Source of the DNA: Caprella mutica
Taxonomy: Eukaryota; Arthropoda; Malacostraca; Amphipoda; Caprellidae
DNA: 64,000 nucleotides
Assembly (NCBI GenBank): GCA_947561585.1
Contig: CANNZV010000121.1
Location: 186,001 to 250,000 of the forward strand
Direction: 5' to 3'
Position 1 is the stretch's first letter, and every line of letters starts with the position of its first letter. The position numbers were made by a program, and so were the translations under genes. Below are positions 45,337 through 57,246 of this stretch, piece after piece. The notes under the pieces are model-generated. The model was not told where the DNA came from. It saw only the letters and a program-made list of their open reading frames with translations, and made no database searches.

Positions 45337-46369
45337 TTTATACTTTGAATTGCAGATGTAGTCAATCTACATTTAATTTCAATTTATTAACATAGTAGCC
45401 TTTACTACATGTTATATATATTCTCTATGTCTGATCTGTGACGTAGTTTGATTACATGGATTTTCGGGCTAATTTTCCCCCGTTACATTGTCCCTAGTAT
45501 ACTCTGATGCTATATAATATATATACTATATAGCATGTACTACTTAGTGTTACTATGTACTAGTGTATTATGTGGATGTATCACAGTCTAATGGATACAT
45601 ATAGATACTCTATTGAATATATTTTTTATCCGTTCTTTTAGTATGACATCAATAATCTAATTTGTAATTTATACTGACAATCCAAAAGGAATTTATTATA
45701 GCTACTCAGTTTTTTTTTCAGTAAATATGTCTACAGACTCGTAATATAAAAATTCAAAAAAATATTCTGCCTATTTGCAATGAATTGCCAATGAACTGCA
45801 ATTGAAAAGAAGCCTGTCAATAAAATGGATTGGAAGTGTTCGAATAATAAATTTCTTGTGAGAAAGCCCGGAAACTATTCCTTCAAACATATGTTCATCT
45901 ACATACCCAAAATTTGATTTTAGTTATAATGAGCAAAGTATATTATTAATTCATAAAGATTAGATTATAAAACTTGTGTTAAAAAAACACATACAATATT
46001 ATGTGTTCATGAAGTTTTTTGATGTTGTTTCTTTTTGTTGATGTAAGGCAATTCGAATCCATCCCTCTTTCCATTCGTCTGTCTCTGGTCAAATAAATCA
46101 TACCTTATGTCACTAATGTTTTTCTCGCTCTACATTTATCGCCTCAAACGTATTAGAATGCCATGTTACTCTCAAAATGTAAAGGGACGTACTGAGAGCT
46201 AAAGCATTTTATTGAAGAAGGTATTCAGTTAACCTATTATTGTATACTAGAAGTTTTTTTCTATAATTACTGGACTATTTGATGAAACAAATATATTTTT
46301 CATCAAACTTATTGATAATAAAATGATTAAATTTGATTTTCCTTTCTGATTTCGTTCCATTAAAAATAA
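45337..46369. other. AT-rich spacer
   Basis: No exon, array or transposon end is supported. Around 45510-45535 there is a short TATATAGCAT-type inverted repeat. Confidence 0.45.
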
Positions 46370-46560
46370 GTTCCTTTTTTTGTGTTTTCTTCATTTGTTA
46401 GTACATCTTCATTTTACTCTTTCATTTCTGATTGGTTAGTTCATGGTGCCACTTTTCTTTCTGGCTGCTTTACTCAAGTTCCTTTTATTTTCTTTTATCC
46501 ATGGCCTTTTGGTCCCCAAGCAGGCTTTCAAACACTGGGATAGTACTCTATCTCTATCCT
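46370..46560 (+). mobile_element. old retroposon fragment
   Basis: Diverged matches to the family are CATCTTCATTTTACTC, GTTCATGGTGCCACTTTTCT, then TGGCCTTTTGGTCCCCAAGC. The 77-codon frame at 46432 overlaps it and is not called. Confidence 0.65.
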
Positions 46561-46663
46561 AGTGTACTTAGCGCAAACATATCGAAAGCAAATGAATTAA
46601 TTTGCGAGGTAATTATCTGCTGTAACTTCCTGTCCCTCCGGAGCAATAAATATCTTCTGAATT

Positions 46664-47410
46664 GAAACTCAGCTGTTAGTTACTTGCTCTCTCATTGGGA
46701 GGTTAGAACTCAGCTGTTAGTTACTTGCTCTCTCATTGGGAGGTTAGAACTCAGCTGTTAGTTACTTGCTCTCTTATTGGGAGGTTAGAACTCAGCTGTT
46801 AGTTACTTGCTCTCTCATTGGGAGGTTAGAACTCAGCTGTTAGTTACTTGCTCTCTCATTGGGAGGTTAGAACTCAGCTGTTAGTTACTTGCTCTCTTAT
46901 TGGGAGGTTAGAACTCAGCTGTTAGTTACTTGCTCTCTTATTGGGAGGTTAGAACTCAGCTGTTAGTTACTTGCTCTCTCATTGGGAGGTTAGAACTCAG
47001 CTGTTAGTTACTTGCTCTCTCATTGGGAGGTTAGAACTCAGCTGTTAGTTACTTGCTCTCTCATTGGGAGGTTAGAACTCAGCTGTTAGTTACTTGCTCT
47101 CTTATTGGGAGGTTAGAACTCAGCTGTTAGTTACTTGCTCTCTTATTGGGAGGTTAGAACTCAGCTGTTAGTTACTTGCTCTCTCATTGGGAGGTTAGAA
47201 CTCAGCTGTTAGTTACTTGCTCTCTTATTGGGAGGTTAGAACTCAGCTGTTAGTTACTTGCTCTCTTATTGGGAGGTTAGAACTCAGCTGTTAGTTACTT
47301 GCTCTCTCATTGGGAGGTTAGAACTCAGCTGTTAGTTACTTGCTCTCTTATTGGGAGGTTAGAACTCAGCTGTTAGTTACTTGCTCCCTCATTGGGAGAT
47401 TAGAACTCAG
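46664..47410. repeat. 41-bp minisatellite, about 18 units
   Basis: The unit contains GAACTCAGCTGTTAGTTACT then TGCTCTCTCATTGGGAGGTTA. The only common variant is CTCATTGGG versus CTTATTGGG. Its order is patterned, consistent with block duplication. Each unit carries a CAGCTG E-box and an ATTGG (inverted CCAAT). Confidence 0.96.
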
Positions 47411-48473
47411 CTAATATCTATCTAGGATAGTAATTAAATGATTTGGCGGAATTATTTAAAACTAGATTCATATATAAAATAGTATCCAATTTCCTAAACA
47501 CTGGTTATTACTGAAGCACAAGGACGCCGCACTACTTCATGGTTCAACTTAGCCCAGGCAGAAATAATGGCTGCCTCAAAGAAAAAAATCGTGTTAGGAA
47601 CGAGTTAAAACTTCGCTTTCCAAGATGACCTACATGATGAAGTTCATAGGATTGATGTAAGGACTTAAGGGCTGCCGCATTGCTTTGTCCCAAAAGCCCT
47701 GAAAATTGTATTTGTACCATCTTTGAGTCTTCGTCGTAAAAAGATTAAATCGGTTCCAATTCATTTGGTGAGTAAAGGATTTTTTTTCCTGCAACCTATT
47801 CATATAAATATGGCTGGTGTCTTGGAATCTTTCACCGATGACGATGAAATTAAATTGTTTCACACGACACAACAGCCCTCACTATCAAGGAAACAGGACT
47901 ACAGGCGTCTGAAATGGCTCTTAACATTTACAGAAAAGTCCATAGAGCTCCGAAATTGGGACCTATCATTCTGACTATTGGTAACAGCCTCAAACGGGAA
48001 CATCTCAACAGACCAAATGAAAATCTTACCTGCGGATCACTTGAACATATTCTTGCATCTTTCTATCTGTTTCTCCATGGATGATAATTTTAGACCCTAC
48101 TTGGTTAGTTTTTGCATTCAAGAATTAAATTTATCCATCTTATTCGCAAGTTTTCTTGCATTTCTTTGAGAATTTCGATCAATTCGCTTCTTCACTGCAG
48201 AAATCATACTATTGGTGCGAATTCATAGCATTCTACAAGTGTAATTATTCAAGCCCTTTTATAAATTCCTGCAGATTGCAGGACCTTTTCGGATAAGTTG
48301 GGATACTATTGGTAATATGAAAAATAACCCTAGGATAAAAAAATGTTAAATAAATAAGGGGAAATGAAAACATAAAGCTATAGATAAATAATCTTCACAT
48401 CAAACTAATTCCATGAAAGGTTGAGTTTGCAAGTGCATTACAAATCATCCAATATAGAATTATAATATATTGC
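47411..48473. other. unique sequence, possible decayed coding fragment
   Basis: Between about 47560 and 48170 composition is less AT-rich. Short overlapping frames are present (47723-47974, and another phase downstream) with mixed residues such as MAGVLESFTDDDEIKLFH. No frame is long, no splice signals are clear and I recognise no family. A frameshifted pseudogene is possible but weakly supported. Confidence 0.3.
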
Positions 48474-48880
48474 ATGGCAGTTGTCCGCATTGCAGTTTGT
48501 CGCATTGGCAGTTGTCCACTATGGCAGTTTGTCGCATGGCAGTTGTCCACTATGGCAGTTGTCCGCATGGCAGTTTGTCGCATGGCAGTTGTCCACTATG
48601 GCAGTTGTCCGCATGGCAGTTTGTCGCATGGCAGTTGTCCACTATGGCAGTTGTCCAAAATGGCAGTTGTCCACTATGGCAGTTGTCCACTATGGCAGTT
48701 GTCCGCATGGCAGTTGTCCACTATGGCAGTTGTCCACTATGGCAGTTGTCCAAAATGGCAGTTGTCCATTATGGCAGTTGTCCACTATGGCAGTTGTCCA
48801 CTATGGCAGTTGTCCACTATGGCAGTTGTCCACTATGGCAGTTGTCCACTATGGCAGTTGTCCACTATGGCAGTTGTCCG
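48474..48880. repeat. 15-16 bp minisatellite, about 26 units
   Basis: The units are GGCAGTTGTCCACTAT, GGCAGTTGTCCGCAT and GGCAGTTTGTCGCAT. The core GGCAGTTGTCC is one base from GGCAATTGTCC in the arms of the foldback-like element at 4337-5256. All three plus frames are open, with no coding signal. Imperfect 30-bp direct repeats flank the region (48341 and 48891). Confidence 0.94.
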
Positions 48881-48920
48881 TACACCAGATAAATGTTAAT
48901 GGATTAAGGGTAAATGAAAA

Positions 48921-49594
48921 TGAAAAAGTATGAATTCTCGGAATTTAATTAGTGGAGGTTGTGCTTTGCTGCTTATGTTGTTTCTTGGCATTGGAAAACT
49001 TTTTGCGACACTCCTTGAGTTGTTTGACAACATCTTTGGTGCTGTTGAGGACAACAATCTTGTTACGCTTAATTAACTTTACCAGCCATAACTTCTAGAA
49101 TACTTTGAATATACACTTGAAAATTTAGGTGAATATTCTTAGGTATACGATATCCAACCGTTCAAAATTTTCAAGGCACACAACGTAACATTTTATTATA
49201 TATTTTACTTTTAAGAAGATAATATTTTTCCATTCAAAACAGGAAGAATAAAATCTAAAAGAGTTGACGTACTATTAGGTTAAATTTAATATTTTTGAAA
49301 TAATGATTAAATCTTCCCCTGTCACCCTGTATCACTATTAAATATCTATTCGAAATATAGAGAATATACGGAAATTGAAGTCATAGAAATGATATCAGAA
49401 ATATTGGTAGTGTGTAATATATCTGTTAGATAGCTGACACATCACTTTTTAATATCATATTCAGTCTAGCGTCACATCGATCAGGTTATATCATAATGTT
49501 TATATCAGTGATGAATATAACCGTTTGATAAAGTGGCGAGTTTTTTAATATTAAATATAGTTTTGATTTTATTGAGTACTGTATTTTGAAATTA
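48921..49594. other. unique AT-rich sequence
   Basis: No exon is supported. The stretch around 48955-49060 is less AT-rich but lacks a usable frame. Confidence 0.45.
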
Positions 49595-49742
49595 GGGTGA
49601 GATCAGTGTTATTGGATGGTTTTACATTTTCGATCACGTTAAATACTATATGATAATTCTAATTCAACTCTTTTAAATTATCTTATATATATTTTTTATA
49701 TGATCGAAAATATGAAATCGTACGATAACTTGGAATTTACCC
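49595..49742. mobile_element. 148-bp MITE of the GGGTAAGTT family, diverged
   Basis: It begins GGGTGAGATCAGTGTTATTG and ends CGATAACTTGGAATTTACCC, with TA on both sides. Subterminal CATTTTCGATCA faces TGATCGAAAATATG. Confidence 0.85.
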
Positions 49743-50065
49743 TAGTTTTCATATAAATCATGTGATCCATGAAAATGTACTTTTTAATTCTACCTTTTAT
49801 GCCTATTTTAACATGTAGTTTAGGCAGATAAACAGGTTTCAGGTGTAGGATGAATTAATGTAAACAAAGTAAATATATGTATATTGCACTCTTTCCAACT
49901 GAATATTTCCTTTTCTTATTGTGATTGTAACAATCAAAATAAATGATTGAAATTAACAATCCATATTACAGTACTAATTTTTCATAATTAACACTGGATG
50001 AAAAGTTGTTTAATTTGTTAGATTAACATGGAAGTTCTAGAATAATGTAATAAAGTCTGAAATAA

Positions 50066-50276
50066 CGTTTAAAATAACGCATCTGGAATAACGTCTAAAA
50101 TAACGCATCTGAAATAACGTCTAAAATGACGCATCTGAAATAACGTCTAAAATGACGCATCTGAAATAACGTCTAAAATAACGCATCTGAAATAACGTCT
50201 AAAATAACGCATCTGAAATAACGTCTAAAATAATGCATCTGAAATAACGTCTAAAATAACGCATCTGAAATAACGT
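50066..50276. repeat. 26-bp minisatellite, about 8 units
   Basis: The unit is GAAATAACGTCTAAAATAAC then GCATCT. Variants are AATGACG and AATAATG. Confidence 0.94.
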
Positions 50277-51894
50277 CTTTTGCTAGGTATACAATAACGT
50301 TATAACATCTGAAATAAAGTCTTTGGGTGTAAATAACGTGATAGTCGCTATAGAGCTAGTACGCTATAAACGAACTATGAACATTTCAGTCTATCTAGAT
50401 ACGGTGCACCCAATGCACCAAAGTGCGTATTGTTGACTCACCATTGCATGTCAACACGTCATTATGACGTACCTTGTGCCGCTCGCCTTATTACTAAGAA
50501 TTTGTTCAATATGTTCATCACTAATTAAAATTGATCTTACATAAAGTAACTGAAATTTTCTTAGTAATAACCGTAGAGTTAATATATCGTGTGTTTATCT
50601 TCTAATTATTTTATAAAACAAAATATAAAAAGAATGGAAACAAATTTTTTACTTGGTTGACATTCTATTTCTGTTTTTAATGCTATATCTTTTTTAGGAT
50701 TGACATTGATCAGTTGACGAGTATCATCTTGGACATTTTATTATAAAATCTTTATTATATTTATTAAATTTGTGACCCTTTTTTTAATTTGTTCGATAAA
50801 TTGGATAATTATGGTAGTTTATGCTTCATCGGAATTAACAGTTTCTATGGCTTTATATTCTTTTCTTTCATGACTGAAATATTTTATACAGTTCTGTTCA
50901 CGAACTTTTCTCGATAGGTTTCTAATTTTGTTAGATCTATTCCAACATTGATCTTAGTTCAGTTGTTATTAAATATTTTCTTGTGAACTATAAACTGAAA
51001 TGATACAGTCTTGGCTATCTCAGTTATTTCTCTTCTCATCTAAATATTAGGCAGGAATAAAACCTTTACTGATCTGAAGTAATTTTATTGTACCAGTCAC
51101 ACCGATGCCTTAAAACTGAAAATGAACACTGTCAATATTATCAATAGCTAGGCTAAATAACATAACACAGTGAAACATAAGAAAAACTGTTTGGGGAAAA
51201 TAATCAATGTTTTATTTGTGAATATTGAATATAAATAATATCTAGAATAAAGGTACGGGAATACGCGAAGAAAAAATATGGTTGTGAATCTGTTTTAACT
51301 TGATAAATGGGAAAGTGAATAGAAAAAAATAATACCGAAAATAACACCGAAACAGGTGAGGCAGAGCTGCGTACGTCAGTGATAGCAATCTAGGGAAATA
51401 TTTAGACCGATATGTAAACAACTTGAGTTTTATACGAAGCGTTTGTTGTGGAAAAATAACAGTTTGTTAAATTAGGAGAAAGTTAAAGTTTGTCGTTTAC
51501 TGCCAACAAAACATTTGATATTAAAAAAGATGCTAGTGATCAGTTAGTCGTAGGTGACCAATTCACAGTGAGATTTATGTTTCGAAAGATTAATTTCTCG
51601 GAAGGTCAATCTTTCATATCAATTTTTTCTCTATCATATCTGTAGGGACTACTGTAAAATATCACCGTATAATATAATATTATATTATATGTGCTTCTAC
51701 TTTATTATTTATATCATTTGATAAAATTCTTATTTATTTATTTCCGTATTGGTATTAAGAGTAGCTCAATTATTTATTTGCTATCATTTTCACAATTTGA
51801 ATTTCCTTATGATGGTTTTACTTTATTATAGCTATTAGTTTTCTCAAGAGTTAATATAATATCAGTTCTTTTTGTTATGGTAATGGAAGTGTAA
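50277..51894. other. long AT-rich unique stretch
   Basis: No exon, array or inverted element is supported. Confidence 0.45.
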
Positions 51895-52135
51895 CAGCTT
51901 TGTACGTACACAATAAGTGTATCATAAATAAATCTACTCACATACCCATTGTGTTTATCATAGATAAATCTGCTTACATAAACAATAGGTGTATCATAGA
52001 TACAATATATATGTACGACGTACACATTTGGTGTATCATATCTACAACAGTTGTATTTATACACATCTGGTGTATCCTAGATACAACAGTTGCGTAGGTA
52101 GGTACACATAGAGGGTATCCTAGATACAGCAGCTG
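51895..52135. repeat. degenerate repeat of about 50 bp
   Basis: About five diverged units contain GTGTATCATAGATA or GTATCCTAGATACAACAGTT, with TACATA/TACACA parts. Frames on both strands result from this repetition. Confidence 0.7.
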
Positions 52136-53389
52136 TGTACGTTTGTTATTGTGAAGGTACACACGTGTGTGTGCACTTATTTGTGTATGTGAGGGTGCAT
52201 TCGTGTGCGTGTGAAGCATTGCACGTTAGCATGGACGGGAGATCCCCTTTAAAATACCTTGTCTGTGTGCCACCTCGCCAATGAGTATTTGACACAAATA
52301 CCCTAAACTCTAACTTTGAATTATGGAGGCAAGTATGAATAAGTAGAGGGGTTTGGCCTCTTCAACCCTCACCCACCCCCCAAATAGTCAACCCCTCTCC
52401 CCCATCGAACAAGGCACTAACCAGGTGGTAGTTAAATTAGATTCTAACGCAGTATGTTCTGTAGTTCTGAACGTATTTATTGCCTTCAATAAACTCTGCC
52501 GAATATATGCTGTGTAACTGAATTAAACAATAAACATGTGTTTGAGTATTCTACCTGGAATATTGGTATTGAACTAAGGTAAAGGGTCAATTATTAAATA
52601 GGAGTTATATACAGGGTAAATATTTTATTCCAATGGGTTATTATTAAAAACTTGTCTAAATATATATCTCAATATTTTGATTGTGGAATTAACAGTGTTT
52701 TTGTCCAGAGTGAATATATTTTAATGCATGTATTTTAATGCGATTTAACACCATATTTAATAGGTTAAGATATCGACAATATAATTAAAATTTAGGGAAT
52801 GTTGGTAACTTGCTACCACTTTCTGTTTTTCACATTTCATACCAATTATAATTCAATTACACTAATTATTCTTCAGGTATCTAACATGTGCCACTTTAAT
52901 ATTTTTACCCCAAAATACAGTCTACGCGCTACTGCTCACCATCTTTCATCTTGATTAATTACTGTAATAAATAGTAGTAATAAATTACTCAATTTATCTT
53001 ATTTCTTATCTGAATTTATCTGAATTATTTTACGTATTAACTGTAGAAAAGGCGCACGGAACTAGAGCAGAAATCGCTCTGATGATACACCCATTAATTG
53101 GCGTAAGAGAACCAATATAATTAGCGTTTCAAGCTATGATTATTGCTAATAACTCAATAAGATGTAACTAATACCAAATGGCGCACTATGAGTAATTTAA
53201 CACTATAGATGACATTAGCACAGTGAATGGCGCAGTACTAGGGCTTTAACTGCGCCACAGTAGTTCCATAGTCTGTGCTATGTCTTTTTATGTGTGCAAT
53301 ATTAGCCCCTAATTCGTTGTGCTGTTAACTCTGATCTTCGGAACATGGAGTGTGACGTTTGTAATCCCCTGGGATATTTGGTGTCTGCC
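52136..53389. other. unique sequence
   Basis: A GT-rich patch (52140-52215) and a C-rich patch (52358-52402) are present. No exon is supported. GGCGCA phrases recur at 53050, 53180 and 53230. Confidence 0.45.
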
Positions 53390-55850
53390 TTATTGGATAC
53401 TTTCTGTGTTGGTTTGGATACTTGCTGTGTTGCTTTGGATACTTGCTGTGTTGCTTTGGATACTCGCTGTGTTGCTTTGGATACTTGCTGTGTTGGTTTG
53501 GATATTTGCTGTGTTGCTTTGGATACTTGCTGTGTGGCTTTGGATACTTTCTGTGTTGCTTTGGATACTTGCTGTGTTGCTTTGGATACTTGCTGTGTGG
53601 CTTTGGATACTTGCTGTGTTGCTTTGGATACTTGCTGTGTGGCTTTGGATACTTGCTGTGTTGGTTTGGATATTTGCTGTGTTGCTTTGGATACTTGCTG
53701 TGTGGCTTTGGATACTCGCTGTGTTGCTTTGGATACTTGCTGTGTTGGTTTGGATATTTGCTGTGTTGCTTTGGATACTTGCTGTGTGGCTTTGGATACT
53801 TTCTGTGTTGCTTTGGATATTTGCTGTGTTGCTTTGGATACTTGCTGTGTGGCTTTGGATACTTGCTGTGTTGGTTTGGATATTTGCTGTGTTGCTTTGG
53901 ATACTTGCTGTGTGGCTTTGGATACTCGCTGTGTTGCTTTGGATACTTGCTGTGTTGCTTTGGATACTTGCTGTGTTGCTTTGGATACTTGCTGTGTGGC
54001 TTTGGATACTCGCTGTGTTGCTTTGGATACTTGCTGTGTTGCTTTGGATACTCGCTGTGTTGCTTTGGATACTCGCTGTGTTGCTTTGGATACTTGCTGT
54101 GTTGGTTTGGATACTCGCTGTGTTGCTTTGGATACTTGCTGTGTTGCTTTGGATACTTGCTGTGTTGGTTTGGATACTCGCTGTGTTGCTTTGGATACTT
54201 GCTGTGTTGCTTTGGATACTTGCTGTGTTGCTTTGGATACTCGCTGTGTTGCTTTGGATATTTGCTGTGTTGCTTTGGATACTTGCTGTGTTGGTTTGGA
54301 TACTTACTGTGTTGTTTTGGATACTTGCTGTGTTGGTTTGGATACTTACTGTGTTGTTTTGGATACTTGCTGTGTTGGTTTGGATACTTACTGTGTTGTT
54401 TTGGATACTTGCTGTGTTAGTTTGGATACTTACTGTGTTGTTTTGGATACTTGCTGTGTTGGTTTGGATACTTACTGTGTTGTTTTGGATACTTGCTTTG
54501 TTGCTTTGGATACTTGCTGTGTTGCTTTGGATACTTACTGTGTTGTTTTGGATACTTGCTTTGTTGCTTTGGATACTAACTGTGTTGCTTTGGATACTTG
54601 CTGTGTTGCTTTGGATACTTGCTTTGTTGCTTTGGATACTTGCTGTGTTGCTTTGGATACTTGCTGTGTTGCTTTGGATACTTGCTGTGTTGCTTTGGAT
54701 ACTTGCTGTGTTGCTTTGGATATTTGCTTTGTTGCTTTGGATACTTGCTTTGTTGCTTTGGATACTTGCTTTGTTGCTTTGGATACTTGCTTTCTTGCTT
54801 TGGATACTTGCTGTGTTGCTTTGGATACTCGCTGTGTTGCTTTGGATACTTGCTTTGTTGCTTTGGATACTTGCTGTGTTGCTTTGGATACTTGCTTTGT
54901 TGCTTTGGATACTTGCTTTGTTGCTTTGGATACTTGCTTTGTTGCTTTGGATACTTGCTGTGTTGCTTTGGATACTCGCTGTGTTGCTTTGGATACTTGC
55001 TTTGTTGCTTTGGATACTTACTGTGTTGTTTTGGATACTTGCTGTGTTGGTTTGGATACTTACTGTGTTGGTTTGGATACGTTGTTTTGGATACTTGCTG
55101 TGTTGGTTTGGATACTTACTGTGTTGTTTTGGATACTTGCTTTGTTGCTTTGGATACTTGCTTTGTTGCTTTGGATACTTACTGTGTTGCTTTGGATACT
55201 TGCTGTGTTGCTTTGGATACTTGCTGTGTTGCTTTGGATACTTGCTTTGTTGCTTTGGATACTTGCTTTGTTGCTTTGGATACTTGCTGTGTTGCTTTGG
55301 ATACTCGCTGTGTTGCTTTGGATACTTGCTGTGTTGCTTTGGATACTTGCTTTGTTGCTTTGGATACTTACTGTGTTGTTTTGGATACTTGCTGTGTTGG
55401 TTTGGATACTTACTGTGTTGGTTTGGATACTTGCTGTGTTGGTTTGGATACTTGCTGTGTTGGTTTGGATACTTACTGTGTTGTTTTGGATACTTGCTTT
55501 GTTGCTTTGGATACTTACTGTGTTGCTTTGGATACTTGCTGTGTTGCTTTGGATACTTGCTTTGTTGTTTTGGATACTTGCTTTGTTGTTTTGGATACTT
55601 GCTGTGTTGCTTTGGATACTTGCTGTGTTGCTTTGGATACTTGCTGTGTTGCTTTGGATACTTGCTGTGTTGCTTTGGATACTTACTGTGTTGCTTTGGA
55701 TACTTGCTGTGTTGGTTTGGATACTTACTGTGTTGCTTTGGATACTTGCTGTGTTGCTTTGGATACTTGCTGTGTTGCTTTGGATACTTGCTGTGTTGCT
55801 TTGGATACTTACTGTGTTGCTTTGGATACTTGCTGTGTTGGTTTGGATAC
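53390..55850. repeat. 21-bp minisatellite, about 117 units
   Basis: The unit is TTTGGATACTTGCTGTGTTG plus C. Variants are TGTGGC, TTGGTTTGG, ACTCGC, ACTTACTG and TTTGTTGC, arranged in long recurring blocks. A unit shortened near 55080 shifts the frame, yet frames stay open in other phases. That shows openness comes from the unit and not from selection on a protein. The apparent 900-codon proteins are therefore rejected. Confidence 0.97.
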
Positions 55851-56112
55851 TTCTACTTGCTATGTTGCTATGGATACTTATACTTGCTATGTTGCTATGG
55901 ATACTTCTACTTGCTATGTTGCTATGTATACTTCTACTTGCTATGTTGCTATGTATACTTCTACTTGCTATGTTGCTATGGATACTTCTACTTGCTATGT
56001 TGCTATGGATACTTCTACTTGCTATGTTGCTATGGATACTTCTACTTGCTATGTTGCTATGTATACTTCTACTTGCTATGTTGCTATGGATACTTCTACT
56101 TGCTATGTTGCT
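55851..56112. repeat. 27-bp minisatellite continuing the 21-bp array
   Basis: About ten units read ACTTGCTATGTTGCTATGGA then TACTTCT. They are recognisably the 21-bp unit plus a 6-bp insertion, with G to A changes. GTATACT and GGATACT variants are interspersed. Confidence 0.95.
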
Positions 56113-56189
56113 TAAAAGCAAACACTGTAGGTAGAAATGAACAACAGTAGTTGACTTGTAATTGGGCAAATGATTATCAATCATTTAAT

Positions 56190-56470
56190 AATTGTAGGTC
56201 AAAGTGACAATAAATAATTGACTGGAGGATATATAGATAATTTGGAGGATGAATATGACCAATTATCGCACGATTGTGGATCAAAATTACCAATACTCGA
56301 CTGATTCTGGGTCAAAGCGACCACAAATGATTAATGAATTATGTTTCCAAATGAACAGTGATAATAGAAATATTGTGGTGTGAAATGACCAATTATTGAC
56401 AAATAAAAATGGGTCAAATGAAAATGGTCTATTGGTAAATGTTTATTGGTGAGAATTATCTGCCTTTGAC
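56190..56470. repeat. degenerate GTCAAAnTGACC repeats
   Basis: Several diverged phrases (GGTCAAAGTGAC, GGATCAAAATTACCAATA, GGGTCAAAGCGACCA, GGGTCAAATGAAAATGG) occur at irregular spacing. Similar phrases lie at 3040-3175, suggesting an old dispersed repeat. Confidence 0.55.
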
Positions 56471-56567
56471 TGACACTCTCAGTCCAGTGTATGTATTAAA
56501 AGAGTATAAAAAGTCTTAACTCTAATCATTTTAACAGCTATACATACGTTACCTTCTTATCTATGGA

Positions 56568-57017
56568 GTGGCGTCCCTTGGGCCCCGAACTGTTGTAATT
56601 TGGATTATGGATTGTCTTTTTTCATTTTTACCATGTTTATCATTTTTTTTAACGCAACTTGCAGTTTTAGAGGATAGCGCTAGGGTTATGCTCTTCAACT
56701 ACGAGGTCTTAGATTTTGTGTTAGGTAGGCTCGTAGGCTTCATTTACTATCACCTCTTCATTTTCCTCTTCCATCCGTGAGTGCAGCCACTGGTGCTTGT
56801 GTCCCTTTTCGTCACATTCCTTGGTAAGTGACTGCATTCACGGAGTAGCTTTTCTGCATCCATGAGCATTGTCACCGACAGTGGTAAGTGACTTTGTTCA
56901 TGGAGCCACTTTCCTCTCTGACTGCTTCTTCCATTCCCTTGTATTTAATTTCCTTTTGACGTCAGCGATATGGCCTTTGGTTCCGAAGCAGACGTTAAAC
57001 CCCTACTAAAATAAAAT
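56568..57017 (+). mobile_element. retroposon copy with 11-bp target duplication
   Basis: The 11 bases TTATCTATGGA lie immediately before (56557-56567) and after (57018-57028). The element is 5'-truncated relative to the 29682 copy and ends CTACTAAAATAAAAT, an A-rich tail. Variable-length duplication, 5' truncation and an A-rich 3' end indicate target-primed reverse transcription by a LINE-type machinery. The short frame at 56568-56780 is part of the repeat and is not called. Confidence 0.9.
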
Positions 57018-57084
57018 TTATCTATGGACACATTTTTGTTTTATGCTCACGCAACTACATAATCAAATTAAAACTACTCAGAAT

Positions 57085-57232
57085 TGATTAAAATTAGATA
57101 ATAATTTTTTTTCAAATTAGATTATGTATAATCAGAATTATTATAATTAGATTATATATTATCTGAATTCATTTTAGTTAGATTATGTACTATTAGAATT
57201 TATTAAAATTAGATTATGTCTAATCAGAACTG
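57085..57232. repeat. degenerate 35-bp AT-rich repeat
   Basis: About four diverged units contain AAATTAGATTATGTATAATC or AGATTATATATTATCTGAAT. It lies directly upstream of the exon acceptor. Confidence 0.75.
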
Positions 57233-57246
57233 TACAATCCATTTAG

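Noticed and set aside
44165..45395. Opposed 386- and 408-codon frames
   Set aside because: Both strands are open because the 27-bp unit is a multiple of three and lacks stops. Two opposed proteins over the same DNA are implausible.
47630..48169. Overlapping short frames on both strands
   Set aside because: None is long or has splice signals. Kept only as a weak pseudogene possibility in the region note, not as a gene.
53319..56150. Frames of 943, 929, 505 and 374 codons that look like membrane or cysteine-rich proteins
   Set aside because: They are translations of a 21-bp tandem unit, open in several phases and on the minus strand, and unaffected by a frame-shifting short unit.
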